Counted from the stretch's first letter, positions 9,194-18,512 are shown. The stretch is DNA of 64,000 nt from Acidobacteriota bacterium (GCA_016700075.1 CP065000.1:1-64000); one strand, 5' to 3'. Translations and numbers: made by a program. Notes: a model not told the origin generated them from the letters alone.

Positions 9194-11434
9194 ATGAAAA
9201 CCAACAGAATATCGCGCGGCACGGCTGCCGCACTCACGCTCCTGCTAACGTCCTTCCTCTTCGCCTGCCTCTTTACGACGACGGCGGCCGGTCAACGGCC
9301 GCCTCGTCCCCCGCGTCCTCCTCGGGTGGAAGGGCAGACCCCGATAGGAACGATGAACGGGCAGCCCGTGACGGCTAACGATCTGATCTTGACGATCAAT
9401 CCCGATTCTCCGTTCATGCCCCCGCTCGACGGAAGCCCGGCACCGGTCCTGCAGCAGTTCGAAAACCAGTATCCCGCAAATCCTACTGCTACGCCGTCAG
9501 GTCCGGTCCTTCCTCCGAAACCTGTCGCACCGAGCTTTAGTGAGCAATTCACAAATCTTATGCGGACCGGGCAGGAATGGCTGTTCCGGTCGGTACTCGA
9601 CACGATCATACGCCCGCTGATGCCGATCCTGACGTTCTTAGCGTGGATAATCGCCAGTTTCGTTCTTATTGTGGCGTTCATTCGCCGCTTTCACGACAAT
9701 CGCGGTCTGGGACCTGAGCAGCTTGTCGCCTGGGGCATCCGTACGATCATCTTCATGGTCGTCATCGGGGCAAGCCCGTTCATCATCGACGCCCTCACTG
9801 TGACAGGAAAGTTCTTTGCCCGGCCGATACGCGGCTATAACCGTTCGCTCGTTGCCGAGTTCGACGAGAAGATGAAGCAGTATGTCAAGAACAACTTCGC
9901 GGTCGAGGATCCGGACGCTTTGCTCGCGGAACGACTCCCGAATGGAGAACCGGGACTCGTCGGCATCATCACCGATAAGGAGTCTTCGGTGAAAGACATC
10001 ACAAGCGAGATGAACGTCCTCGGTTGGGATATGCCGCGCATGTTCACGTTCATGGTTATCGGGCAGAACATCATTAAGTTCGGTGCGATCTTCTTGTCCG
10101 TTGCGGGATTGTTCATCCTCATCGGGCTGAAGCTTGCAGCTCCCGTGCTTTCTGCATTCGGCTTTGATGAAAAGTTCGCGAACCAGATCTTCTACCCGTT
10201 CTGCTGGGGTGTCGCCACTTTTGCGCTCGCTTTTCCAATCGTTAAGGAAGTAACGCTTTATGTATGTTACGGGATCGGGTTGCTGGCTCTCTCGATCTAC
10301 AACGGCGAGGCAGTATTTTCGCTTGATCCGACGACCGCGACGATCATTACGAACAACAATTACGATCCGGCTTCGAGTGCTCTCATAGTTACTGCATTAT
10401 TTTTCGTTTCAAGTCTGTGCTTCATTCTGGTTCCGTGGCTGAGCTATCGAGTGCTTCGAGGACAGGTGTACGAAGGAGTATCGCAGGTCTCAATGGGATG
10501 GATGCTTTCATCGTTAGGCACTGCTCTTGAAACATACGGCCTTGTGGCGGGGGCCGCTTTGCACCGTCAGGCGGAGAACACGCAGATACAGGGGATCTAC
10601 AACGCGGAACAAACCGCCGCGAGGAAAGCTCTCGAAGCTGCAAACCAATCGACGGAGGCGAGACTGGTTTCGTCCGTTGCCGGAGTCGAAGGCGGTCTCG
10701 TGACCAGCCTCGGGCAGATCCGCGCCAATCAGGTGACGCAGACTCTTCTTGCCGAAGCCAACAAGACATTCGGAATCGCGAGCAGTTCGGCTGCCACACG
10801 CCGTGAGATCACCGGCACGTTGGCTGAGGCGGAAGGTACTCGTGAGGGGCGGACGTTCGATGGCTGGAAAGAGACCGCCCTACGTGGCCAGAACAACCTT
10901 GAGCGGTTTGGAATGAAGACGTATGAATTCACGCCCGGAGGTTCGTCGATCGCTGGGACTTCCGTTCCGATACGCACCGGACAGGAACTCTTCGATTGGG
11001 CGCGTGATAAGCACCCGATACAGGAAGTGAACAAGCGGATGGACTCCACTACCCGTGATACCGTTGCTCTGCAAAACAACAACACCCAGATCGTCGCCGA
11101 CAAAAAGATAGACGCGTCCAACACGTATCAGGGCGACATCAACAAAGCCCTTGAGAGTCAGGCATCCGAAAGTATCGCCGCGATTAACCGCGGAAGTAGC
11201 ATCGCCGCACAAAGCAGCCGTCAGGGCGCAGGAATTCAGCTTTCCGGGATTCGGCGCTCTGCAGATCTCGAAAGGGGAGCGAATCAACTGAACTTTGAAG
11301 GCCGAAGCGAAGCCGCTTCAATAAACCAGACTGCGGCAATGGAAGCAGCCCGCCTGCGGATGGTCTCGACCGTCGTTACTGGGTTCTTTAGAGATATGGA
11401 CCGGCGATTGGAAGAAATGAAACCGAAGTACTAA
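9194..11434 (+). CDS. virB6: VirB6/TrbL-like polytopic membrane protein
   Basis: Channel-forming inner-membrane protein of the T4SS. It begins with a signal-like segment (LTLLLTSFLFACLFTTTAAG), then a Pro/Arg-rich linker (three RPPRPP-type units at about residues 33-45). At least six hydrophobic helices lie between about residues 135 and 435 (ILTFLAWIIASFVLIVAFI, GIRTIIFMVVIGASPFII, FGAIFLSVAGLFILIGLKLA and others). The C-terminal 280 residues are hydrophilic, Gln/Ala-rich and probably coiled-coil, which is the usual form of long TrbL/VirB6 variants. It is last in the plus block and is followed by a terminator at 11547. Confidence 0.75.
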   Translation: MKTNRISRGTAAALTLLLTSFLFACLFTTTAAGQRPPRPPRPPRVEGQTPIGTMNGQPVTANDLILTINPDSPFMPPLDGSPAPVLQQFENQYPANPTATPSGPVLPPKPVAPSFSEQFTNLMRTGQEWLFRSVLDTIIRPLMPILTFLAWIIASFVLIVAFIRRFHDNRGLGPEQLVAWGIRTIIFMVVIGASPFIIDALTVTGKFFARPIRGYNRSLVAEFDEKMKQYVKNNFAVEDPDALLAERLPNGEPGLVGIITDKESSVKDITSEMNVLGWDMPRMFTFMVIGQNIIKFGAIFLSVAGLFILIGLKLAAPVLSAFGFDEKFANQIFYPFCWGVATFALAFPIVKEVTLYVCYGIGLLALSIYNGEAVFSLDPTTATIITNNNYDPASSALIVTALFFVSSLCFILVPWLSYRVLRGQVYEGVSQVSMGWMLSSLGTALETYGLVAGAALHRQAENTQIQGIYNAEQTAARKALEAANQSTEARLVSSVAGVEGGLVTSLGQIRANQVTQTLLAEANKTFGIASSSAATRREITGTLAEAEGTREGRTFDGWKETALRGQNNLERFGMKTYEFTPGGSSIAGTSVPIRTGQELFDWARDKHPIQEVNKRMDSTTRDTVALQNNNTQIVADKKIDASNTYQGDINKALESQASESIAAINRGSSIAAQSSRQGAGIQLSGIRRSADLERGANQLNFEGRSEAASINQTAAMEAARLRMVSTVVTGFFRDMDRRLEEMKPKY

Positions 11435-11546
11435 AGACCAAAATGAAGGGGGGCGACAATGCCCGTCCGATTGGAACCCCCGAGCCGAAGCCATCCTGCA
11501 GTCAATAAGACCGGATCGAGCCTGTGCGGAAAGTTTGTCAATAAAA

Positions 11547-11575
11547 GCCTCGTCGAACAAGCGGCGAGGTTTTTT
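11547..11575 (+). terminator. Rho-independent terminator after virB2-6 block
   Basis: The stem CCTCG/CGAGG, with a 12-base loop containing further pairing (GTCG with CGGC), is followed by six T residues. It closes the virB2-virB6 transcription unit and separates it from the ietAS pair. The 110 bases between the virB6 stop and this hairpin hold no recognisable gene. Confidence 0.7.
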
Positions 11576-11659
11576 CGCTGCACAAACAGCCGCTTGACAC
11601 ATCTTGCTGTTTAAGATTATCCTACTTTCGTTTAATCTTTAGACCAAATCGTTTACACA

Positions 11660-12781
11660 ATGGAATATCTTTCGGAAATACTGGCCTTGGCCGAAGCCGG
11701 GTCCACCGGCGATCGAAAAAAGGCTTTTTCATATGCCTCTTTGCTCGCCGACAAGTTAGAAAAAGCTGGAGAACTCAAGGCCGCAAAGAGGCTACGCCGA
11801 ATTCTGCAGGGCAGCAATCGCGGATCAATTGTAAATCTCGAACGCATGCCTGTCGATTCGGAATCACGCCTCTCGCTCGCCGATGAAAGTTTTATTTTAC
11901 CCGAGCAGGTTGATGTCTTCTTTAGCGACTCTGTTATGGAACAGATCGAGGAATTCATCATACATGCCGGAGCCGCGGATAAGTTTTTGGCGGCCGGTCT
12001 CGAATTGTCCTCATCCCTACTGTTGTTCGGTCCGCCCGGCTGTGGAAAGACAGAACTAGCGAGGTTCATCGCAGGTCGTCTTGGCCTGCCATTGATGACC
12101 GCCCGGGTTGACACGCTCATTTCTTCCTTCCTAGGCAGTACGTCAAAAAATATTCGCCTGTTGTTTGACCACGTCGCCGCAATGCCCTGCGTTCTCCTTC
12201 TTGATGAATTCGACGCGCTGGCAAAACTTCGGGACGATCGGCTCGAACTTGGGGAGCTCAAACGCGTTGTGGTGAGTCTGCTCCAAAATTTGGACAAACT
12301 GAGCCCCGAAAGGGTACTCATCGCCGCGACGAACCACGAGCACTTGTTGGATCCCGCAATCTGGCGCCGGTTTGCCTATCGAGTTCATATTCCGCTGCCA
12401 AATACTATCGCGAGGGTTCAAATGTTTTCGCATTTTCTAGAACTCGACCCGGCAAGTCGCGAGGTGGCCAAACTTGCCGAGGCGGCGAACGGATTGTCTG
12501 GATCCGACATTAAGCGAATCTGCGATCGGGCCCGGCGAATTGCACTTGTAGAGCAGGACGAACGGCGCGGAGTTATCGAGGCTTTCAGGGGTGTGCTCTT
12601 ACAGGCAGTTGGTAATACCGAAGATGCTACGCCTAGTGACCTAATACTTCGCGCTAAAGATTTATCTCCCGACGTTTACTCCCACCGCATCCTAGGGGAA
12701 ATCTTTGAGATGACCCCCGGAAACATCACGCACATACTGAGGCGTCACGGTTCAAAGGAGAGTAGCAATGAAAGAAAATAA
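11660..12781 (+). CDS. ietA: AAA+ ATPase of an ietAS-type defence pair (IetA-like)
   Basis: Single-domain AAA+ ATPase of 373 residues: helical N-terminus (1-80), Walker A GPPGCGKT (124-131), Walker B VLLLDEF (178-184), sensor-1 segment AATNHEHLLDPAIWRRF with the arginine finger, and an ISGSDIKR-type lid helix. The next gene is a subtilisin-family protease and overlaps it by 14 bases. Known: AAA+ ATPase plus subtilase pairs named IetA/IetS were described in plasmid incompatibility and later as anti-phage defence. Inferred: this pair is that type, with the ATPase sensing or feeding a target to the protease. The short TTTAAG/TACTTTC region upstream may hold its own promoter. Confidence in the pair is good; individual function is untested. 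Confidence 0.8.
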   Translation: MEYLSEILALAEAGSTGDRKKAFSYASLLADKLEKAGELKAAKRLRRILQGSNRGSIVNLERMPVDSESRLSLADESFILPEQVDVFFSDSVMEQIEEFIIHAGAADKFLAAGLELSSSLLLFGPPGCGKTELARFIAGRLGLPLMTARVDTLISSFLGSTSKNIRLLFDHVAAMPCVLLLDEFDALAKLRDDRLELGELKRVVVSLLQNLDKLSPERVLIAATNHEHLLDPAIWRRFAYRVHIPLPNTIARVQMFSHFLELDPASREVAKLAEAANGLSGSDIKRICDRARRIALVEQDERRGVIEAFRGVLLQAVGNTEDATPSDLILRAKDLSPDVYSHRILGEIFEMTPGNITHILRRHGSKESSNERK

Positions 12782-14984
12782 ACTTCCAATAAAAGTCGTG
12801 CCAACCCTTGAGCAAGACTTCTATAAACCTGATGCCGGCGGAGGTCCCAAAAAAGTCTTTGGAGAAGTCACGCGAGAACGGCGACAGGGATTGTCGGCCC
12901 AGGTGTCGGACATAAAAAGCTATTATACCGCCGCCTTCAGGGTACATCCGGATATTCCGGCTGTCGCCAGGGTTAGGGTTCGTCCAGAAGCAATCGCAAA
13001 AAGTCACCGCCCTTCAAGTCTGCTTAGCACCGACACGTGTCCCGTGATTGGGGTCGAAGGCATGGGCGAACTATTGGTAAGTGTCACACCGTCCGGATTG
13101 GATAGACTTGCGAACCGAATTGAGCGTGACGAGACGAAAACCGGTCTCGCTAATATTTCCACCCTCCTCGAGATAAATCCGTATCCACCAAGTGTCGAGC
13201 CCGTCGAAGACGACATTGCGAAAGTTAAGCTATTTTCGCACCATGATCCAGGCGTCGACGCGGCTGTTGACCGAACGTTCAGGGGGATTCTAGCCCGGTT
13301 CGGTCTCGTGAATCCCATCGAGCTGCGATACGGTAAAGGTCTTAAAATCTTTAGCGTTACTCGGCCAGGACCAGATCTGATCGAAGTACTGCGCAGCTTC
13401 GTAGGAGTCCAGAGCGTTGGACCATTTCCGATTTACCAACCAGTTAGGTCGGCCGCCATTCCCGTACGAACAATCGTAGCGGCAGATTTTCCTCTGCCAC
13501 GAGCGGAAGTTAAGTATCCGGTGGTAGGAATCATCGATTCCGGCACGAGCCCGTCCGACCCGTTTATCGACCCTTGGCGAGTCGCACGCGAAGTGTATGT
13601 CCCGCCGGCGGATCAAGACAATAGTCACGGCAGCTTCGTTGCCGGCCTTGTTGTCAACGGCAGATCACTCAACCACGACGATGCGTCGTTTCCGTCGTGC
13701 TCGGCAAAATTCGTCGATATTGTTGCTCTTGGGAGTAATACTCGTGAGGACGAGCTTCTTACTCGAATTGAGGATGCGCTTGGGAAACATCAAGATGTTA
13801 AGGTTTGGAACCTTTCCCTTGGTACGGATGCAACGGTGGACGATCGGGCCTTCTCCGACTTCGCGGTCGCGCTCGATCGACTGCAGGATCAGTTCGGGGT
13901 AACGTTCATACTTGCGGCGGGAAACTATCTCAAGCATCCGTACAGGGGCTGGCCGCCAGATAATCTTGGTGATGCGGATCGCATCTGCGCACCCGCAGAT
14001 TCAGTCCGTTCGGTAGTCGTTGGCTCAATTGCCCACCGTGAGCATGCTACGTCACGTGTTAAGAGTGGTGATCCTTCGCCGTTTTCCAGGCGCGGTCCCG
14101 GGCCGCTGTACTTGCCTAAGCCGGAGATAAGTCATCTAGGCGGCAATTGCAGCAGTGCAGGAGCTTACAGCCAGATCGGAGTCTTATCGACGGATGGCCG
14201 GAACAACGTCGCGGAAGATATCGGCACTAGCTTCGCCGCGCCTTTAGTAACGGGCTTGTTCGCTCATGTAAATAACGAAATTGTAGGAGGAAATTCACAA
14301 TTGATTACGCGAGCCCTGTTAGTGCATGCCGCAGCCTTACAAGCTGGGAAGCTGGATCCGCATGAGCTTCGGTATCGGGGCTTTGGGACTCCGCCGGACT
14401 GGTCGGAGATTCTGGCATGTGAATCTTGGGCCTGCACTATGATTTTTGACTTTGAGGTTCCGCCGAAGGTCTGTTACGAAAAGGCGATCTTTCCGATGCC
14501 ACCGTCGCTTTTTGCTGCCAACGATGTTTTGAAGGCAAACATATTGATGACATTGGTTCATCAGTCCGTGCTGGATGCATCGTTTGGTTCCGAGTATTGT
14601 CGCAGCAACATAGATGTCTCCCTGGGCACGTATCTCATCGGCAAGGATGGTAAGTATCACCAAGTGAAGCAGGTCCCCGCAGATCCAGCACTCACGGGAA
14701 GTGCTTATGAGACCGACTTGGTTCGCCACGGGTTTAAGTGGTCACCGGTCAAGGTGTATCGGAGAGAAATGGTCAGAGGTGTGAGCGGCGCGAAATGGCG
14801 CCTGGATTTGTCATTGCACCATCGAAGTGGGTTTGTGCCCACGCAAACCGAGCGGGCAGTACTTATAATCACCGTGGCAGACCCGGCACGCTCCGCACCG
14901 GTTTACAATGAGATGGTGACACAGATGAATAGTTTTGGTTGGCTGGCGACAGACTTGCAGCTACGTAGTAGAATCCGCTCGTAA
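12768..14984 (+). CDS. ietS: Subtilisin-like (S8) serine protease of ietAS pair (IetS-like)
   Basis: Serine peptidase partner of the preceding AAA+ ATPase. The full catalytic triad is visible: Asp257 in VGIIDSGTSP, His287 in DNSHGSFVAG and Ser488 in IGTSFAAPLVTG. The oxyanion region AAGNYLKHPY is also present. The 738 residues have a roughly 245-residue N-terminal region and a roughly 230-residue C-terminal beta-rich region around the peptidase domain. There is no signal peptide, so it acts in the cytoplasm, as expected of a defence protease rather than a secreted subtilase. The start ATG lies inside the ietA reading frame. Confidence 0.85.
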   Translation: MKENKLPIKVVPTLEQDFYKPDAGGGPKKVFGEVTRERRQGLSAQVSDIKSYYTAAFRVHPDIPAVARVRVRPEAIAKSHRPSSLLSTDTCPVIGVEGMGELLVSVTPSGLDRLANRIERDETKTGLANISTLLEINPYPPSVEPVEDDIAKVKLFSHHDPGVDAAVDRTFRGILARFGLVNPIELRYGKGLKIFSVTRPGPDLIEVLRSFVGVQSVGPFPIYQPVRSAAIPVRTIVAADFPLPRAEVKYPVVGIIDSGTSPSDPFIDPWRVAREVYVPPADQDNSHGSFVAGLVVNGRSLNHDDASFPSCSAKFVDIVALGSNTREDELLTRIEDALGKHQDVKVWNLSLGTDATVDDRAFSDFAVALDRLQDQFGVTFILAAGNYLKHPYRGWPPDNLGDADRICAPADSVRSVVVGSIAHREHATSRVKSGDPSPFSRRGPGPLYLPKPEISHLGGNCSSAGAYSQIGVLSTDGRNNVAEDIGTSFAAPLVTGLFAHVNNEIVGGNSQLITRALLVHAAALQAGKLDPHELRYRGFGTPPDWSEILACESWACTMIFDFEVPPKVCYEKAIFPMPPSLFAANDVLKANILMTLVHQSVLDASFGSEYCRSNIDVSLGTYLIGKDGKYHQVKQVPADPALTGSAYETDLVRHGFKWSPVKVYRREMVRGVSGAKWRLDLSLHHRSGFVPTQTERAVLIITVADPARSAPVYNEMVTQMNSFGWLATDLQLRSRIRS

Positions 14985-15050
14985 GACGCTCTACGTCCTA
15001 GAATCGAAGAGATCGCTTTCCTAGAGCGCCAAATTCAACATAACGCGGCA

Positions 15051-15761
15051 TCATCCGAACAGAGATCCCTGAAGGATCTCTTCGTCCTTTTTGGCTATGG
15101 ACTCCTCTTGTGCTTTTTGTTTCGCCGGTGGATTTTCTTCGGGATAGAGTTTTTCGAGTGTATCGGGCATCTCGTTTGCGATCATCTCGCCGGTGTATGG
15201 CACGAGCAAATCACGGTTCCCATTCAACAGCCATTCTTTCTGAGCGTCCTTGCTATCAAGGATGACAGGCATTGCCTGCGGGTGTATGGGCAGCATGAAG
15301 TCGTTCGATTCGACAGTAAAGGTCGCGAAAGAAAATCTGGGCGATCCGTTCTCAAACCATCTACTCCATAGTCCGGCGATCGCATACGGCTGGCGGTCGG
15401 CTAGCATGATTTTGACCGGCGGGATTCCTCTGCCCTTTGTCGGCCATTCGTAAAAAGCATCGATCGGAAATATGCATCGCTTGCCTGATTTCAGCAGCGG
15501 CGGCCACATTTTTCTCTGATCCATCGAATCGACGCGAATATTGAATGCGGGAAACTTCGCTTCGAATTCCACTGCGTTGTCCCACTGACACCACCAGTTT
15601 GCTTTTACGGTTGCAACCTGTCCTTTCGATAGATGCGTGACGATATTGGTCTCCTCAGTAGGCCTGATATTTCGGCGCGGAGTGAATTGCTCCGGCATTT
15701 GCCAGCCGTAAACCCGCTCGAAATATCTGTCAACTTCTTCCTGCGATGCTCGTCCACACAT
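15051..15761 (-). CDS. SRAP/YedK-HMCES family protein
   Basis: Abasic-site shielding or processing protein that forms a thiazolidine link to abasic sites in single-stranded DNA through Cys2. Visible: N-terminal MCGR (catalytic Cys after Met removal), RRNIRPTEE with the conserved Asn and Arg region, WWCQW, FPAFNIRVDSM, RCIFPIDAFYEW (Glu) and the late HPQAMPVIL histidine motif. The length of 236 is typical. The C-terminal 30 residues are Lys/Glu-rich. On the element it may protect single-stranded DNA during transfer; this is inference. Confidence 0.9.
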   Translation of the reverse strand: MCGRASQEEVDRYFERVYGWQMPEQFTPRRNIRPTEETNIVTHLSKGQVATVKANWWCQWDNAVEFEAKFPAFNIRVDSMDQRKMWPPLLKSGKRCIFPIDAFYEWPTKGRGIPPVKIMLADRQPYAIAGLWSRWFENGSPRFSFATFTVESNDFMLPIHPQAMPVILDSKDAQKEWLLNGNRDLLVPYTGEMIANEMPDTLEKLYPEENPPAKQKAQEESIAKKDEEILQGSLFG

Positions 15762-15771
15762 AGTCCTAATT

Positions 15772-16041
15772 CTACCTTGGATTTAACTCTCCCGCATCCG
15801 AGGCATATGCCGGATGCGGCGGCGGATTGAAATGGGCCTGATCTAAATGCCAGAGCAATATGTCTCGCGCCTCTTCGTTTGTTCTGGGATAAGAAGCCCA
15901 ACTGCATCTATGGCACTTCGCTTCGAAGTTCTGGCTGGGTGTGAGTGCACTCTTAACTTGAACAGGGCCGATGAACGTTCCCTCAAAAAGCGGTCGCCAG
16001 ATTTTCTTCGATAGCTTCCTTGCCATTTTTTCTAAACTCAA
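15772..16041 (-). CDS. Small zinc-finger-like protein, unknown
   Basis: 89 residues with a CHRC...H...H arrangement (CHRCSWASYPRTNEEARDILLWHLDQAH) that looks like a C2H2-type zinc site spread over about 30 residues. The N-terminus is basic. The frame opens with TTG at 16041, overlapping the upstream stop as TTGA. An ATG at 16026 (MARKLSKK) is the alternative. No family recognised. It is probably cotranscribed with the zinc-ribbon gene upstream and the SRAP gene downstream. Confidence 0.5.
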   Translation of the reverse strand: MSLEKMARKLSKKIWRPLFEGTFIGPVQVKSALTPSQNFEAKCHRCSWASYPRTNEEARDILLWHLDQAHFNPPPHPAYASDAGELNPR

Positions 16042-16271
16042 GATTTTTTTACATACAGTTCAGGTCGAAGGACCTTCATTGCCTCGTAATACGCCCACGC
16101 AAAGCTCGCTTTGTTGTGGAGGCCTTTCATAACATTCATAGGCAATTGCTTCTCACACCTGTCGCAAAAGACTTGAATGCTCCGCTGTCTCCAACCTCTA
16201 CAGCTCGGACAATGCTTCGAATCAAAGGCGGCTCGGAACGCCACTTCCCGTTCATAAGGCCCAATCTTCAT
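16038..16271 (-). CDS. Small zinc-ribbon protein, unknown
   Basis: 77 residues with two CxxC knuckles, CPSC (residues 21-24) and CDRC (36-39), consistent with a zinc ribbon, followed by a helical tail (HNKASFAWAYYEAMKVL). It overlaps the next minus-strand gene by 4 bases. It is divergent from the DUF3854 gene, and the 136 bases between 16272 and 16407 must hold promoters in both directions. Function unknown; small zinc ribbons on conjugative elements are often nucleic-acid-binding. Confidence 0.55.
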   Translation of the reverse strand: MKIGPYEREVAFRAAFDSKHCPSCRGWRQRSIQVFCDRCEKQLPMNVMKGLHNKASFAWAYYEAMKVLRPELYVKKS

Positions 16272-16407
16272 CGGAAGGATATTTTACTGCTAAACGGGAG
16301 TGCGTTGCAAGTGTGAAACATTTTTGCACCAACGTCGAACACGCTGGAAACCAGCCGTGAACCTATAAAAACAGGCTGCAGACAGTTCGTAGGGATACGG
16401 AAAGGGA

Positions 16408-17526
16408 ATGATAGCTACCGGATACAAGAGGGTCTCAAAGAAACGCCCGTGCGGTATCTGCGGGAAGCCGGATTGGTGCAGTACGACCGCAACGGAAACT
16501 ATATCGTTCTGCGCTCGGTCTACTCTGAATGCCGATCGCGTCAGCCGACACGGCTGGGGAGTGTTTTACCATCAGGATTCCGGTTTCGATTTCAATTTCA
16601 ACCGAACCTTCTCCGGAACTTCGAAACGGAAGAAAACGCGGGCTTCAAAACTTCTCGCTCCGCCCCCGATCCTAGATACGGTCTATCGAAAGCTCATCGA
16701 ATTGTCACCCGCATCCTCCAATTACGAGATCGTGAACGGGCGAGGCGGTCTATTGGAAAGAGGGATAGACGATCTCTCTCTGTACGGAAGCCTCCCGAGA
16801 CTGGTAAATGAGCGGCGGGTATTAGTTGAGCGGCTCGTCGAAGCGCTGGCCAAAGGAGGAATTCGTTCCTTTCAAGGGATACCCGGGTTCTGGAAAAATT
16901 CGAGCGGGTCGTTGCGCCTCTGGGGCGAGCAGGATTCGTTCGATGACTTAATGCTGATCCCGTTCGTCGGAAGTGAAGGGCTTATTCGCGCTTGCCAGAT
17001 ACGGTTCATGAGATATGTGAGGAATAAGTCGGGGCGCTACGTCTGGCTTTCCTCGTCAAAAGAGCGAACCGGCTGCGGTCCGGGGGCTCCTTTGCATCAC
17101 GCCAATCCCGGTTCACGGTTAAACAAACCTGTTCTGGTCACGGAAGGAGCACTGAAGGCGGCAACGGCGCAGACGCTCTTAACTGACAGATATGTCGTTG
17201 GCAACAGCGGCGTCGCAACCGCTCACCGCGAGATCGTCGAGACTGCAAGGGGACGAGCATTGGAGATCGCATTCGACAATGACAGCCTTACCAATCCCCA
17301 CGTAGCACGAGCGCTAGCGGCGTTAGTTAGGCTTCGCCGCTCAGATCAGAATTCTTATGCATATAACGATGACGTCCGGATCGTGGCTTGGGATAAACGC
17401 ATCAAGGGCTTGGACGATGCATTACTCACCGGCACTCCCCTGAAATATCTCACCGTAGCCGAATGGCTCAAATATCTAACCCCGGAATGTCTTGAGCAGG
17501 CGAGTGGTCAACTATCTTTCGCGTAG
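16408..17526 (+). CDS. DUF3854 (Toprim-like) protein with N-terminal zinc finger
   Basis: 372 residues. The N-terminus carries a Cys cluster (CGICGKPDWC...FC, residues 15-35) like the zinc fingers of primase-type proteins. The C-terminal half contains VTEGALKAA, NSGVATAHREIV and AFDNDSLTNPHVARAL, matching the Toprim-like DUF3854 pattern (conserved Glu, then a D-x-D site), and ends with VAWDKRIKGLDDALL. Such proteins accompany replication or primase functions on plasmids and ICEs. There is no helicase domain in this polypeptide. It is followed closely by an adenine methylase and a large helicase, so a DNA-processing role is likely. Confidence 0.7.
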   Translation: MIATGYKRVSKKRPCGICGKPDWCSTTATETISFCARSTLNADRVSRHGWGVFYHQDSGFDFNFNRTFSGTSKRKKTRASKLLAPPPILDTVYRKLIELSPASSNYEIVNGRGGLLERGIDDLSLYGSLPRLVNERRVLVERLVEALAKGGIRSFQGIPGFWKNSSGSLRLWGEQDSFDDLMLIPFVGSEGLIRACQIRFMRYVRNKSGRYVWLSSSKERTGCGPGAPLHHANPGSRLNKPVLVTEGALKAATAQTLLTDRYVVGNSGVATAHREIVETARGRALEIAFDNDSLTNPHVARALAALVRLRRSDQNSYAYNDDVRIVAWDKRIKGLDDALLTGTPLKYLTVAEWLKYLTPECLEQASGQLSFA

Positions 17527-17527
17527 A

Positions 17528-17557
17528 GCGGAAACAAGCGGCTGGCAGAAAGTATGA
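17528..17557 (+). repeat. Conserved 5' leader motif, copy 1
   Basis: The stretch before the methylase start (GCGGAAACAAGCGGCTGGCA then GAAAGTATGA) closely matches 30783-30814 before the coiled-coil gene (CGGAGAAAACAGGCGGCTGG then CGGAAGGTGTGA). The two copies share GCGGCTGGC[AG]GAA[AG]GT[AG]TGA directly before a start codon, 13 kb apart on the same element. It contains a GGAAGG-like ribosome-binding element in copy 2. A shared translational leader or an inherited duplication of a gene junction are possible. Confidence 0.4.
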
Positions 17558-18510
17558 TGTGTCAGTCGGACAAAACCCCTAGCATTCCTTTAGGCCTGAT
17601 CGAACAGATCGCCGCGATCATCGATTCGGGGAAACAGCTAAATAATCGTGAGCTGCTGACGAATTGTCGGGATGCCGGAGTAGATAACTTCGCGACCGAT
17701 CCGCATCTATGTCATGAGATAGCGGAAACAGCAATTAACTACCTCATATCGACAAAGTACGGGAAACCACTGTTGTCTTCGGACGATCCCCGCAGAGCGT
17801 GCACCGAAATACTCAGACCGCTGCAGGAGAGTCTCCCGACCCAATCGTGGGGTAGCGCGGCTCAGTTAGCTTATCAGCAGTTTTCTACGCCGGGATGCAT
17901 TGCATACTTCGCTGCATTCCTGTTGGATCTAAGCGGCGGAGATAGCCTTCTCGAACCGTCTTGTGGTACGGGTAGTCTTGCCGTGTGGGCGCGCGCGGCG
18001 GGAGCGACCGTCGTAACGAATGAGATAGATCCAAGGAGACGGCGGCTTGCCGGGCTTATCGGTTTCGACCCGACCGGTCACGACGCTGAATTCATCGATG
18101 ACCTCCTGCCTGGAACTATTGTGCCGAACGTGATTCTCGCTAACCCGCCGTTCTCATCGAGCGGCGGACGAGTCGACAGGAACCAAAACAAATTTGGATT
18201 TCGGCATGTCGAATCCGCTCTTCGACGTCTTGTAGCCGGAGGCCGGTTCGCGGTCATGCTCGGCGAAGGGGGATCGCCCGGAAGTGTTTCGGGAAAGCGG
18301 TTTTGGGATTCGATGTCGCCCGGCATTCGGATTACCAGATCTATCAGCCTCCCTGGCCGCGAGTATTACAGGAACGGCACAACGGTAGGCGTAACTTTGA
18401 TCCTCGGCCGGAAATTATCCTTTAGCGAGGCCGAAGGCGAGATTCTCTTTAACCATCACCAGAACGTCAACAGCGTCGAGGACGCCTTTAAGACGATCGG
18501 ATCCAAATAG
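17554..18510 (+). CDS. N6-adenine DNA methyltransferase
   Basis: SAM-dependent methylase. Motif I is LEPSCGTGSLAVWAR (about residues 133-147) and motif IV is ANPPFSS (about 198-204). The NPPF tetrapeptide and gamma-type motif order indicate N6-adenine methylation. A preceding helical domain (1-110) resembles the small helical region of type I HsdM-like enzymes. There is no restriction subunit beside it, so it is probably a solitary element-borne methylase protecting transferred DNA. It overlaps the second Met codon at 17557 and is followed by the next gene after 2 bases. Confidence 0.8.
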   Translation: MMCQSDKTPSIPLGLIEQIAAIIDSGKQLNNRELLTNCRDAGVDNFATDPHLCHEIAETAINYLISTKYGKPLLSSDDPRRACTEILRPLQESLPTQSWGSAAQLAYQQFSTPGCIAYFAAFLLDLSGGDSLLEPSCGTGSLAVWARAAGATVVTNEIDPRRRRLAGLIGFDPTGHDAEFIDDLLPGTIVPNVILANPPFSSSGGRVDRNQNKFGFRHVESALRRLVAGGRFAVMLGEGGSPGSVSGKRFWDSMSPGIRITRSISLPGREYYRNGTTVGVTLILGRKLSFSEAEGEILFNHHQNVNSVEDAFKTIGSK

Positions 18511-18512
18511 CC

